Shown here piece by piece: positions 6,978-14,821 of a stretch of DNA of 19,385 bases (its first letter is position 1; every line of letters begins with the position of its first letter). The position numbers and the translations under genes were made by a program. Origin of the DNA: JAZDOK01 sp043798715. GTDB lineage: Bacteria; Vulcanimicrobiota; JAZDOK01. The stretch spans positions 1 to 19,385 of the forward strand of contig JAZDOK010000036.1 in NCBI GenBank assembly GCA_043798715.1, given 5' to 3'. The notes beneath the pieces are model-generated. The model saw only the letters and a list, made by a program, of their open reading frames with translations. It searched no databases and had not been told where the DNA came from.

Positions 6978-7054
6978 GGGCTCATAGCTCAACTGGACAG
7001 AGCACCTGGCTTCGGACCAGGGGGTTGAGGGTTCGAGTCCTTCTGGGCCCGCCA
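6978..7054 (+). tRNA. tRNA-Arg (anticodon UCG), CCA encoded
   Basis: A full cloverleaf can be folded: acceptor GGGCTCA with TGGGCCC (7044-7050, one G-T pair), D-stem GCTC/GAGC with GG in the loop, anticodon stem CCTGG/CCAGG (7005-7009/7017-7021) around loop CTTCGGA with anticodon TCG at 7012-7014, and T-stem GAGGG/CCTTC around TTCGAGT. Discriminator G7051 and a genomic CCA at 7052-7054 follow. A20, an arginine identity element, is present in the D-loop. The TPR gene ATG lies only 12 nt after CCA, and no promoter is visible in the 17 bp separating it from repeat copy B. Confidence 0.96.
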
Positions 7055-7066
7055 GACGGTTTAAAT

Positions 7067-8095
7067 ATGAATCGAGCTAATCTTCTCAAAGCGGGACTTC
7101 TCCTCATCATTGCGGGCCTTATTTTTCTTCTGCCCCCGGCCATGAAAAAGATGAATGCCGCCTCCCTGTGCCGGAGCGCCGATTCTCTGGCCGCCGCCTG
7201 CGAATGGCAGGAGGCACTTTCAAAATACTCCATGGCCCTGAGCCTTTGCACTGATTATCTTCCGGCCCTGCGGGGAACAGGCGACGTCTTACGCAAACTG
7301 GGCAACCGGAAAGCGGCTACTGGCGCATACGAAGAGGCCCTGAAAAAACACCCGGGGGACAAAGATGTGCGGCTCGCCCTGGCCGCCATACTGGTGGAAA
7401 ACAAAGAAATCTCAAGAGCCCGGGAAATCCTGACAGACCTGGTCTCAAGGCGCCCGAAAGATCCGGATGTCGCCCTCGCCTGGTCCTCCGCGCTCTCCTC
7501 ATCCGGGCGCCTGAAGGAAGGGGTCGAAGCCCTGGAAAAAGCAATTTCCGCCAACATCCAGAATGCGGAACTCCATTACCGCCTGGCCGTCCTCCTCCAA
7601 TCCATTCCCGGTGCCGCCAGCCTGAACAGGGCCATAGACGAATACCAGCAGGCCCTGAAGTGGAACTTCAGGATGAACCGCTCCTCCTGGAACCTGGCTG
7701 AACTTTACCGCCGCCTGAACAAGCTCGACGAAGTGATCGCCGAGTGCCGGCTGGCCCTGGACAGGGCCCCGAACGACATCGCCGTCCTAAACCTCCTGGG
7801 AATGTCCCTTTACGAGAAAGGAAGTCTTTCGGAAGCCGAAGCGATTTTTAAAAATATCACCGCTCTTGATCCGGACTTTGAGGACTCTTACCTGAGCCTG
7901 GGAAGGACACTTCAAATCCAGGGGAAGGATAAGAAAGCGATCTCAGTCTACAAAACAATTCTAAAGAAAAATCCCTGCCGATCGGCCGCCCTCAGGGACA
8001 TGGGCAATCTGATGCTCCGGGCGGGACGCAGGGAGGAAGCCATCCGCTGGTATAAAAAAGCCCAGCGCTGTGATCCTGCGGATCAATCCTTATGA
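7067..8095 (+). CDS. Membrane-anchored tetratricopeptide-repeat protein
   Basis: A 342-residue protein. Residues about 5-24 (NLLKAGLLLIIAGLIFLLPP) form a single N-terminal membrane segment or uncleaved signal; the remainder is a nearly continuous TPR array of about eight repeats (for example ALSKYSMALSLCTDYLPALR, AYEEALKKHPGDKDVRLALA, AIDEYQQALKWNFRMNRSSW, AEAIFKNITALDPDFEDSYL, AISVYKTILKKNPCRSAALR), probably facing outside the cytoplasm. The start is the ATG at 7067; the frame is open back to a TTG at 7025, but that lies inside tRNA-Arg. No Shine-Dalgarno site is visible in the 12 nt between the tRNA and the ATG. It likely acts as a scaffold for an unknown complex. It meets the radical SAM gene tail-to-tail with 11 bp between. 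Confidence 0.88.
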   Translation: MNRANLLKAGLLLIIAGLIFLLPPAMKKMNAASLCRSADSLAAACEWQEALSKYSMALSLCTDYLPALRGTGDVLRKLGNRKAATGAYEEALKKHPGDKDVRLALAAILVENKEISRAREILTDLVSRRPKDPDVALAWSSALSSSGRLKEGVEALEKAISANIQNAELHYRLAVLLQSIPGAASLNRAIDEYQQALKWNFRMNRSSWNLAELYRRLNKLDEVIAECRLALDRAPNDIAVLNLLGMSLYEKGSLSEAEAIFKNITALDPDFEDSYLSLGRTLQIQGKDKKAISVYKTILKKNPCRSAALRDMGNLMLRAGRREEAIRWYKKAQRCDPADQSL

Positions 8096-8106
8096 AATAA
8101 AAAAAC

Positions 8107-9681
8107 TTACCTGGGGAAGAGACTTTTAAACCAGCATTTCAAACGGCCCAGGAACGGAGAATCATTCCCCTGCAGGAGGCAGAAGCTGCGGCATCGCAAT
8201 TTCTGCATTTCTCCCTCAAAGGTCTTCAAATCGTCACAGCGGCTCTTATCCTTGAAGTAAGCGGGAAGATAGTACCCGAGGCCGGCATAGGGATTGGAGT
8301 CATCCCAACTGCTGGCGACGTAATAGTCCAGGAAATTCTTCCGGTTCGTCTCCGCCTCAAATTTCCCGGGATCAGCCTGGAGGGGCGATCCCGGCTCTAT
8401 CTCGACGGTGAAAGCCCTGACCGCGGTCACATTCTTGAAATGGCGCTTAAGATTGAGCATGAGCGCACTGGTTGACTCGGCATCATCCTCAGTCTCCGAC
8501 CCTCCAGCCAGGTTGAAATAGACTTCCGTGCAGATGCCGGCCTCTTCGAGAAAGGAGAGCGTCTCAAAAACCTCCTGATTGGATGCGTAATTGGTGCGAT
8601 TGAGTTTCCTTTCCCGCTCGCTCCCCGAGGACAGCGTAAGGATCAGGGAGGAACTATCGAGAGGGAAAGTACCGGCGAAAGAGTCGATGAATTCTCTTGT
8701 CGGAAGGCCCCAGCTCTCAAAGACGCAGCCGATGTTAAAGCCCCAACCCTTCAGTTTTTCAAAAAGCTCAAGGTAATAAACCGGATTGCCCGGTTCCGGG
8801 TCAAAGCTGATGTGAAAACGCCCGAAACCGTATTGCACGGCCTCCTTCACTGTATTGACAACGCTCTCCTGAGAACGGAATACCGGCGTCTGTCTCCCGG
8901 AGGTGAGGCGATGGGCCTCGCTTCCGCCGCCGCACCAGGAACACGAAAAAGGGCAGCCCTTTCCGGTCTGCAGATAATATGTCGCAACCGGCTTTTTCCT
9001 GCATATTTTTTTTGACTTATTACGCCCGTAGAAGTATTCGGGCCCGGGGTGCATCCTTATGGTCTCAAGATAGGTTTCATGGTTCATTAACAGGGAAAAG
9101 TTGGCATAATTCAAACGATCCAGGTCTTCCGCCGTGGCGACATAACTCTGAGGATTGCTCGTTATGACGCCGTCTTTCCTCCAGATCAAGTTGGGCACCG
9201 GCGAAAAGTCGCTCTTACCCGCCTTCAACAAGCGCATGAGCAAAAGAAGCGGAACTTCCCCGTCACCCCTGATCACGCCGTCCACCTGAGGAAATCTCTT
9301 CAGTATCTCCTCGGGGTAGAAGCTCGCAGTAAAGCCGCCGATTACCAGTAATTTATCCGGGAAGGCTTTCTTGGCCTTTTCCGCGGCCTCGAGCACGTCA
9401 TAGGACTGCTGGTGGTAGTAAAGATCCAGGCCGATAATGCGGGGGTCCGCTTCGGCAATGAAATCGTATAGCGAAAACTTCCTGTCTTTTTTCAGCTCCA
9501 CCCCCAGGTGAAGAATGCGGGTCTTGTGGCCCTCCCGCTGTAGAAGATCGGCCATGGAGAACATTCCGGTTGGGATGATATTGATGAAGGAGAATTTTCC
9601 GAAAGGCCGGTAAAAATTACAGGATTTCGGCACGTGCAAAAGGAGACAGTCCAGTTTTTCAGGAGCGGTTGATTTCTTCAA
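8107..9681 (-). CDS. B12-binding-domain-type radical SAM protein
   Basis: A 524-residue enzyme. The N-terminal half (about 30-160) has the cobalamin-binding-domain pattern of this superfamily (IIGLDLYYHQQSYDVLEAA, LLVIGGFTASFYPEEIL, DGVIRGDGE), but no DxHxxG cobalamin-ligand motif is seen, so B12 may be bound without a His ligand or not at all. The radical SAM core starts at Cys243, with Cys247 and Cys250 in GKGCPFSCSWCGGG (CX3CX2C, the 4Fe-4S site). The C-terminal part (RCRSFCLLQ) has extra cysteines. Known relatives do methylations, cyclisations or lipid modification; the substrate cannot be told. The start is TTG (9679-9681), whose TTGA overlaps the nitroreductase stop by 4 bp, with GGAGGG about 8 nt before; translation is probably coupled. 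Confidence 0.88.
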   Translation of the reverse strand: MKKSTAPEKLDCLLLHVPKSCNFYRPFGKFSFINIIPTGMFSMADLLQREGHKTRILHLGVELKKDRKFSLYDFIAEADPRIIGLDLYYHQQSYDVLEAAEKAKKAFPDKLLVIGGFTASFYPEEILKRFPQVDGVIRGDGEVPLLLLMRLLKAGKSDFSPVPNLIWRKDGVITSNPQSYVATAEDLDRLNYANFSLLMNHETYLETIRMHPGPEYFYGRNKSKKICRKKPVATYYLQTGKGCPFSCSWCGGGSEAHRLTSGRQTPVFRSQESVVNTVKEAVQYGFGRFHISFDPEPGNPVYYLELFEKLKGWGFNIGCVFESWGLPTREFIDSFAGTFPLDSSSLILTLSSGSERERKLNRTNYASNQEVFETLSFLEEAGICTEVYFNLAGGSETEDDAESTSALMLNLKRHFKNVTAVRAFTVEIEPGSPLQADPGKFEAETNRKNFLDYYVASSWDDSNPYAGLGYYLPAYFKDKSRCDDLKTFEGEMQKLRCRSFCLLQGNDSPFLGRLKCWFKSLFPR

Positions 9682-10268
9682 GACTCACCCTCCCCGGAAT
9701 AGGCTCCCCCGCCTGTTAAAACAGGAGTTTTATTCAGAAACTGCGCCACCTGCTCCAGCGGCTTTCTTTTGTGCTCCACTCCTTCAGATTCAACGGGGTA
9801 GCCTGCGCTTAGAATGATGTCGATTTTTGTGCTGCCTGGAAGGCCCAGGGCGCGCTTGACCTTCTTTTCATCGAACCAGCCCAGCCAGCAGGTCCCCAGC
9901 CCTTCCTCCGCCGCCTGGAGAACAAAGTGCTCACCGGCGATGCCGATGTCGATCAACGAATACAGGGTCCCCCTGAAACAGGAACCAAGCGCGGCCGCAA
10001 AAGAAGAACGCTCGCTGACTACAACGACCAGAACCGGCGCTGTGCCGGCGAAGGCATTCATTGAATAGATGCCTGAAAAAGCGGCCTCCGACAGCCTGTT
10101 TTTCTGCTCGATGTCATCCACCACGATGAAACGCCATGGCTGCGAGTTGCAGGCCGAGGGTGAAAGCCTGGCCGCTTCGAGGCAGCGCAGAAGAACTTCC
10201 CTGGGCACGGCCTCAGGCAGATATTTTCTTACACTCTTTCTCTTTCTTGCCAGTTCCAAGAAGTTCAC
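9678..10268 (-). CDS. Nitroreductase-family flavoprotein
   Basis: A 196-residue FMN-dependent NAD(P)H oxidoreductase of the nitroreductase superfamily. Family marks are the N-terminal RKSVRKYLPEAV (FMN phosphate contact), AARLSPSACNSQPWRFIVV, and the C-terminal half GIAGEHFVLQAAEEGLGTCWLGWFDEKKVKRALGLP followed by IILSAGYPVE. The physiological substrate is unknown; with the radical SAM gene directly coupled downstream it may supply a redox step in the same pathway. The start is GTG at 10266-10268, with a weak AGGAAG about 9 nt before it. It is divergent from the aminopeptidase, with 125 bp between them. Confidence 0.92.
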   Translation of the reverse strand: MNFLELARKRKSVRKYLPEAVPREVLLRCLEAARLSPSACNSQPWRFIVVDDIEQKNRLSEAAFSGIYSMNAFAGTAPVLVVVVSERSSFAAALGSCFRGTLYSLIDIGIAGEHFVLQAAEEGLGTCWLGWFDEKKVKRALGLPGSTKIDIILSAGYPVESEGVEHKRKPLEQVAQFLNKTPVLTGGGAYSGEGES

Positions 10269-10331
10269 GGTTATTTACTTCCTTTCCGTCCCGAAAAATA
10301 CCTTCTTCTTAAGGCAGGAAGCCCCGGATTT

Positions 10332-10363
10332 GCAGGAGATATCCTGCTCTTTCCAGAAAAGAG
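10332..10363. promoter_or_regulatory. Two adjacent small inverted repeats between divergent genes
   Basis: GCAGGA-GATA-TCCTGC (10332-10347) is followed at once by CTCTTT-N5-AAAGAG (10347-10363), 30-60 bp upstream of the aminopeptidase ATG. They may be operator sites or hairpins in the 5' leader. No clear promoter was seen on either strand of this gap, so the role is unproven. Confidence 0.3.
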
Positions 10364-10393
10364 AATTCATCTGATTTTTGAAAGGAGAACTAA

Positions 10394-11416
10394 ATGGGAA
10401 GCGTACAATATGGAGCCATGCAGGCGGTCAAGAATTGTGTCCGCCTTATAAAAGGAGAAAAGGCCGTTATCATCACGGATCTCAATGCCCGCTTCATCGC
10501 TGACGCCCTGGCCGCCGAAGTCGAGAAAATATCTCCCGGAAACTTGAAGATGTTCGTCATGGAGGATTTCGGAGAGCGCCCGGAAGACGGTTCCAATCCT
10601 CTCCCCTTCCCCGCGGAGATCGGCGAGGCCCTGCGAAAGGCCGACGTCAGTTTCTATGCCGCCGCCGGTAAAAAGGGAGAATTGAAATCCTTCCGGATCC
10701 CGATGCTCGACATCGTGGAAGAAAACAAGCCTTTGCGCCACGGCCACATGCCCGGCATCGACCAACTTCTAATGGAGACCGGGATGTCGGTTGACTACGC
10801 CCAGGTACAGCGGCTCTCCGCCCGCCTGGTAGAAATCTGCTCCAAAGCGAAAGCGATTACCGTCACCACTCCGGCCGGAACCCATTTTACCGCTTTTTTC
10901 AACCCTTCGTGGAAGTGGAAAGTCAGCGACGGACTGATACGCCCGGAGGACTGGTCCAATCTGCCCGACGGCGAAATCTTCACCTGCGTCTCCGGCATCC
11001 CGGAAGGTGTTATCGTGGTGGACGGAGTCCTGGGAGACTTTTTCAGCCATAAGTACGGACTTCTCGAGAAAAATCCGCTGACCATGACCATAAAAAATTC
11101 ACGGGTCGTTGAGGTTAAGTGCTCGCGAGCCGACCTCCTTGAGGAATTCAGGCAGAACATGAAACAGGATGAAAATGCGGACCGGATCGGCGAATTTGCC
11201 ATCGGAACCAATGTCGGCCTGGACCGCCTGGTGGGCAACCTGCTGCAGGATGAAAAATTTCCAGGAATTCACGTGGCCATAGGCCACGGATACCCGGAAA
11301 AAACAGGCTCGGACTGGAAGAGCGACGCCCACGTTGACGCGGTCCTAAAGAACACGACCATCGTCGCGGATGGGCTTGAAATAATGAAAGACGGCGTCTT
11401 TTCCATAGCCTACTGA
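10394..11416 (+). CDS. M29-like aminopeptidase (AmpS / aminopeptidase T family)
   Basis: A 340-residue cytoplasmic metallopeptidase-like protein. The second half carries the M29 signature order: NLPDGEIFTCVS, RIGEFAIGTN (metal-ligand Glu expected), IHVAIGHGYPE (His and Tyr expected) and SDAHVDAVL (His and Asp ligands), ending in GLEIMKDGVFSIAY. Family members are two-metal exopeptidases that remove N-terminal amino acids; the length is somewhat shorter than the usual 370-410 residues. The N-terminal part is diverged, so activity on peptides is inferred. AAGGAG at 10382-10387 with 6-nt spacing sets the ATG. The phosphohexomutase gene starts 1 nt after its stop, a tight operon. Confidence 0.85.
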   Translation: MGSVQYGAMQAVKNCVRLIKGEKAVIITDLNARFIADALAAEVEKISPGNLKMFVMEDFGERPEDGSNPLPFPAEIGEALRKADVSFYAAAGKKGELKSFRIPMLDIVEENKPLRHGHMPGIDQLLMETGMSVDYAQVQRLSARLVEICSKAKAITVTTPAGTHFTAFFNPSWKWKVSDGLIRPEDWSNLPDGEIFTCVSGIPEGVIVVDGVLGDFFSHKYGLLEKNPLTMTIKNSRVVEVKCSRADLLEEFRQNMKQDENADRIGEFAIGTNVGLDRLVGNLLQDEKFPGIHVAIGHGYPEKTGSDWKSDAHVDAVLKNTTIVADGLEIMKDGVFSIAY

Positions 11417-11417
11417 G

Positions 11418-12809
11418 ATGCCCGGCGACTTAGACATGGAAAACCTTAAGATAAGCTACTCGGGAATCAGGGGAATCTACCGGGAGGGCCTGGACGAGGA
11501 GGTCGCCCGCCACTTCGGGGAGGCCTTTTCCAGGTTCTGCCTTCGCCTTTCCAACTCCCCGGTCCTCCTCCTGGGCAAGGATACCCGCCCTTCCGGAGAG
11601 GCCCTCAAGCACGGCCTCATCGAGGGGCTGACCACCTGCGACTGCATCCTCGGCGACCTGGGGGTGGTGCCCAGCCCCACCCTGGCAATCTACCTGGCGA
11701 AAGCCAACGGCGACGGCGGCATCATGGTCACAGCCAGCCACAATCCCCCTGAATGGAACGGCTTCAAGTTCTACTCGGGAGCGGAGTCCATCATCCTTGA
11801 TGACGCGCATACCAAAGAACTCATTCGCATCTACCGGGATGTCAAAAAGCACCCCTCTCCCCCGGCGACGGGGCCTTCACAGACCATCGTAAATCTCAAC
11901 GAGGCGGCCCTCCGCCTCCACCTGCATCGTGTTCTCAGTTCCTGTAATGCCGGCCTCATCGGAAGCGAAAAACTCAAGGTCGCAATTGATTCAGGGCAGG
12001 GGGCCGGAACCCTCCTTTCCCTTCAACTTCTGGAAGCTCTGGGCTGCGAGATCGTTCCGGTGGAAGTGAAACGCAATTCCGAACCCATCCCGGCGAACCT
12101 GACCGCCCTTTGCCGGGAAGTGCTTGCACATGGCTGCGACGTCGGTTTCGCCCAGGACCTGGACGCCGATCGCCTGGCCCTGGTTTCAGAGAAGGGAGAG
12201 GCGGTCGGAGAAGAATACACGCTGACCCTGGCCGTCCGCCATCTCCTGGAAAAGTTCCGCTCCGCCAGGCCCGTCGTAGTCAAAAATTCTTCATCCACCC
12301 ACCTGATCGATCACTTGGTGAAGACCCAGGGAGGCGAGCTCCACGAAGTCAAGGTGGGTGAAGTCAACCTCTCCCGCGCCTTTATCGAGCTGATGAAAGA
12401 GCGCCGCCTGGCCTTCGGCGGAGAGGGAAACGGGGGCGTCATATTTCCTCCCGTCGGCTATACCCGGGACAGCCTGTCCGGTATCGCCCTGATCCTGGAG
12501 GCCCTGGCCACCCGGAAAAGGCGTCTCTCCGAACTGGTCTCCGAAATGCCCCGCTTCACCATGCTCAAGGAAAAAATCGTCATGCCGGAGCGAAGGAAAG
12601 CCGAGGCCTTTCTGAAAAAATGCCTCAATCTCTTTCAAGGACAGGAACATCTGAAAGTCGTCCGCTGGGACGGCATCAAGGTGATATACGCGGACGACTC
12701 ATGGTGTCAGGTCCGCCAGTCGAACACGGAACCCGTCGTTAGAATCATCGCAGAATCGCAGGATCCCGCCCGGGCCAAAGAGATCCTGGATGCAGTGCTG
12801 AACGCGTAA
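11418..12809 (+). CDS. Alpha-D-phosphohexomutase (phosphoglucosamine/phosphomannomutase type)
   Basis: A 463-residue enzyme that moves phosphate between C6 and C1 of a hexose phosphate. Four family loops are present: TASHNPPEWNG with the phospho-Ser107, DLDADRLAL (Asp247, 249, 251 bind Mg), GEGNGG (sugar-binding loop) and RQSNTEPVVRI (phosphate-binding loop). The short N-terminus before SGIRG and the overall texture suggest GlmM-like phosphoglucosamine mutase, feeding UDP-GlcNAc for cell-wall synthesis, but phosphomannomutase or phosphoglucomutase activity cannot be excluded, so no symbol is given. ATG at 11418 follows the aminopeptidase TGA by one base (translational coupling); Met7 at 11436 is an alternative start. 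There is no own ribosome site. Confidence 0.92.
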   Translation: MPGDLDMENLKISYSGIRGIYREGLDEEVARHFGEAFSRFCLRLSNSPVLLLGKDTRPSGEALKHGLIEGLTTCDCILGDLGVVPSPTLAIYLAKANGDGGIMVTASHNPPEWNGFKFYSGAESIILDDAHTKELIRIYRDVKKHPSPPATGPSQTIVNLNEAALRLHLHRVLSSCNAGLIGSEKLKVAIDSGQGAGTLLSLQLLEALGCEIVPVEVKRNSEPIPANLTALCREVLAHGCDVGFAQDLDADRLALVSEKGEAVGEEYTLTLAVRHLLEKFRSARPVVVKNSSSTHLIDHLVKTQGGELHEVKVGEVNLSRAFIELMKERRLAFGGEGNGGVIFPPVGYTRDSLSGIALILEALATRKRRLSELVSEMPRFTMLKEKIVMPERRKAEAFLKKCLNLFQGQEHLKVVRWDGIKVIYADDSWCQVRQSNTEPVVRIIAESQDPARAKEILDAVLNA

Positions 12810-12827
12810 AGAGGCGCTTTAGCCGGA

Positions 12828-13304
12828 CTAAGTATTGATTTTGTAGACGAGGCCGTCCTGCAGCTCTTCTGGCTGAATTTCAATCAGGGAGAAATCCGGG
12901 AGTATTTTCTTCTTGAACTCCGGGCCGACCTCCAGAATATAACCGAAGGGGCCGTTCTCGGAAGTGCTGATAAAGAGTCCGGGCGTGTCCGGCTCTGAGG
13001 AGGCCCTCCCCAAAGTGCCGTCATCATTGAATTTGTTGCCTGCGTCCTGCACCAGGTAGGCCGGAAGAGGCACAAATTTATTCGAAGAGTTAGTGCAGCG
13101 CGGAGGTATAACGAGAACAAGGTCGCCTCTCCTTATGTCGGCGAAGGAAGACAATCTGCGACCAATTCTACCGAGCTGCTGCTGCAGTAAAACCAGCGAC
13201 TGTTTGTAGTTGGCGTCCACCCTCACTCCGCCGAGCATAACGCCGGAGCCTACATCCACCTCTATCACTATCACCTTCCCTGTGTTTTTCTTTATATTCA
13301 CCAC
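12828..13304 (-). CDS. Hypothetical protein, 158 residues, no family recognised
   Basis: I do not recognise this protein. It has no signal peptide or membrane segment and only one Cys. Texture: an N-terminal beta-like half (KVIVIEVDVGSGVMLGG, GDLVLVIPPR), a helix with LVLLQQQLGRIGRRL, a polar loop (SSNKF, GNKFNDDGTLG), then GLFISTSENGPFGYILEVG and a charged tail. The alternation of short beta strands suggests a small beta-barrel or OB-like fold, but that is only a guess. The start is GTG at 13304; a second GTG follows immediately at 13301. A purine-rich AGGAA lies about 15 nt upstream, too far to be convincing. It is convergent with the mutase and divergent from the COG1313 radical SAM gene. 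Codon usage looks like the neighbours'. Confidence 0.72.
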   Translation of the reverse strand: MVNIKKNTGKVIVIEVDVGSGVMLGGVRVDANYKQSLVLLQQQLGRIGRRLSSFADIRRGDLVLVIPPRCTNSSNKFVPLPAYLVQDAGNKFNDDGTLGRASSEPDTPGLFISTSENGPFGYILEVGPEFKKKILPDFSLIEIQPEELQDGLVYKINT

Positions 13305-13305
13305 C

Positions 13306-13397
13306 CGGGCTCTGATTCCTGCTGATTAATGATGCAAATCATGAAAAGGATCTTCCTTCCAAAAAACGAATCAATTATGATTATTTTAATCAGCCCG
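13306..13397. repeat. Inverted repeat spanning the divergent intergenic region
   Basis: CGGGCTCTGATT (13306-13317) is the reverse complement of AATCAGCCCG (13388-13397) apart from two extra bases. Inside lie ATGAT-GCAA-ATCAT (about 13330-13343) and AATCA-ATTA-TGATT (about 13370-13383). The palindromes sit between two divergent genes and may be regulator sites; no consensus promoter was found. Confidence 0.4.
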
Positions 13398-13408
13398 AGT
13401 AGATAAAA

Positions 13409-14353
13409 ATGACCTTGCCGGCCTATCTTAAGCTTTATAAAGAAGATCGTCTCCATCAAAAAATCGACCAGGCCCGCCGAATGATGGAATCCTGCTCCCT
13501 GTGTCCCCGTTCGTGCGGCGTGAACCGGCTGAAAGGAGAACAGGGTTTCTGCAAAACGGGGCCGGAGGGATATGTATCCAGTTTCGGTCCTCATTTTGGG
13601 GAAGAGTCTCCTCTCGTCGGCGCCATGGGTTCGGGGACCATCTTTTTTTCCTCCTGCAACCTGGGATGCCTTTTCTGCCAGAATGACTCCATAAGCCATA
13701 AAAGGGAGGGAAAGGTAGTTTCCGTAGACGAACTGGCCTCAATCATGCTGTCTCTTCAGAAAAAGGGGTGCCACAACCTCAACCTGGTGACGCCGACCCA
13801 CCAGCTCCCGGCCATCCTTCAGGCCCTGGAACTGGCCGTCCGCCGGGGGCTGGACCTGCCTGTCGTCTGGAACTGCGGCGGCTACGAATCCCTTGAGGCC
13901 ATCGCCCTCCTCGAAGGTATCGTGGATATATACATGCCGGATTTCAAGTTCTGGAACGAGGCCGCATCAATCAATTACTGCCGCGCTCCCGGTTATCCTG
14001 AGGCGGCCAGAACATCCATTGCCGAGATGCACCGGCAGACGGGCCCACTTCAGATGGACGAACGCGGCATCGCCGGGAAGGGCCTGCTCATCCGCCACCT
14101 CGTCATGCCCGGAAATCTCGCCGAAACTGAGAAGATCCTGGAGTGGATCGCAAGGAAAATTTCCCCCTATACCTACGTCAACGTCATGCCCCAATACCAT
14201 CCATGCTTTAAAGCCGGGGAGTATCCTGAATTGTCCCGGCGCATCACCCAGGCGGAATACCGGCAGGCCCTTTCTTATGCCCGGGGAGCGGGCTTAAAAA
14301 GACTCGACCAGGATCTAAGCCCCGCCGGGAGGCCGCGTTTTCCCGGACAATAA
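13409..14353 (+). CDS. Radical SAM protein, COG1313 / PflA-like (PflX type)
   Basis: A 314-residue radical SAM enzyme related to pyruvate formate-lyase activating enzymes. The 4Fe-4S site is CNLGCLFCQN (Cys83, Cys87, Cys90; CX3CX2C). An N-terminal four-Cys cluster (Cys29, 32, 36, 48 in SCSLCPRSCG and GFC), the mark of the COG1313 group, probably binds another metal centre. Later motifs include NLVTPTHQLPAIL, VVWNCGGYESLE, VDIYMPDFKFW and VNVMPQYHP, all typical of the group. The glycyl-radical or other partner is unknown; none lies in this window. The ATG at 13409 has no good ribosome site. It is followed 19 bp later by the OsmC gene on the same strand. Molecular role unclear, family clear. 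Confidence 0.92.
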   Translation: MTLPAYLKLYKEDRLHQKIDQARRMMESCSLCPRSCGVNRLKGEQGFCKTGPEGYVSSFGPHFGEESPLVGAMGSGTIFFSSCNLGCLFCQNDSISHKREGKVVSVDELASIMLSLQKKGCHNLNLVTPTHQLPAILQALELAVRRGLDLPVVWNCGGYESLEAIALLEGIVDIYMPDFKFWNEAASINYCRAPGYPEAARTSIAEMHRQTGPLQMDERGIAGKGLLIRHLVMPGNLAETEKILEWIARKISPYTYVNVMPQYHPCFKAGEYPELSRRITQAEYRQALSYARGAGLKRLDQDLSPAGRPRFPGQ

Positions 14354-14372
14354 AACACAAGGAGAAAATCCA

Positions 14373-14762
14373 ATGAATCTAAGCATCGATTACAAGGAAG
14401 GATCACTATTTGAAGCGCACGTTCGCGGACACAGGGTTCTGGCCGACCAGCCCGCTTCCGCGGGCGGGAGCGACGCCGGACCGACCCCCGGCGAATACTT
14501 CGTCATCTCCCTGGGGACCTGCATCGGCACTTACGTGGCCGCTCACTGCCTGAAACACGGCATCCCGATCGAGGGGATGAAAATGGAGGTGGAGTGGTCC
14601 AAGGAAGCATCCCCGAGCAGAATTTCGGAAATGACGGTAAAAATCATAATGCCCCGGGGGATCCCTGAGGAAAAAAGAGCCGGTATCCTTTCCATCGCCG
14701 GCCGCTGCATGGTTCACAATACCCTAACGACCCCCCCGGAGGTCCGGATAGAATTACTGTAG
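14373..14762 (+). CDS. OsmC-family protein
   Basis: A 129-residue protein of the OsmC/Ohr superfamily, which reduces organic hydroperoxides using a redox pair of cysteines. The two expected cysteines are in LGTCIGTYVA (helix start) and GRCMVHNTL; the N-terminal beta part ends in GGSDAGPTPGEYF, the usual GG..GPTP loop. It is of the short YhfA/OsmC-like type. AAGGAG at 14359-14364 with 8-nt spacing supports the ATG. It probably shares a transcript with the COG1313 radical SAM gene 19 bp upstream. Its TAG stop lies inside the left arm of a 12-bp hairpin (14759-14786), so the repeat forms the gene end. Peroxidase activity is inferred from family only. Confidence 0.92.
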   Translation: MNLSIDYKEGSLFEAHVRGHRVLADQPASAGGSDAGPTPGEYFVISLGTCIGTYVAAHCLKHGIPIEGMKMEVEWSKEASPSRISEMTVKIIMPRGIPEEKRAGILSIAGRCMVHNTLTTPPEVRIELL

Positions 14763-14814
14763 GGGCGTATCATTATACGCCCCTACCAATGCGCATGATT
14801 ATACGCCCCTACCA
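14759..14814. repeat. Palindromic repeat GTAGGGGCGTAT with duplicated right arm
   Basis: GTAGGGGCGTAT (14759-14770), loop CATT, ATACGCCCCTAC (14775-14786) is a perfect 12-bp hairpin. The right arm plus CA recurs as a direct repeat at 14801-14814. It sits directly on the OsmC stop codon and could act as a 3' stabiliser or partial terminator, though no T-run follows. Similar GTAGGGGCG palindromes are common dispersed repeats in environmental genomes (recollection, unchecked). Confidence 0.9.
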
Positions 14815-14821
14815 AGGGCGT

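Noticed and set aside
7025..7066. N-terminal extension of the second TPR gene from TTG
   Set aside because: It lies inside tRNA-Arg; the ATG at 7067 begins a normal membrane anchor.
8096..8106. Bidirectional terminator between the convergent TPR and radical SAM genes
   Set aside because: Only an A-rich 11-bp gap with no stem visible.
13298..13699. 133-codon reverse-strand ORF
   Set aside because: Antisense to the radical SAM gene, whose cysteine motifs are unmistakable; low-complexity shadow protein.
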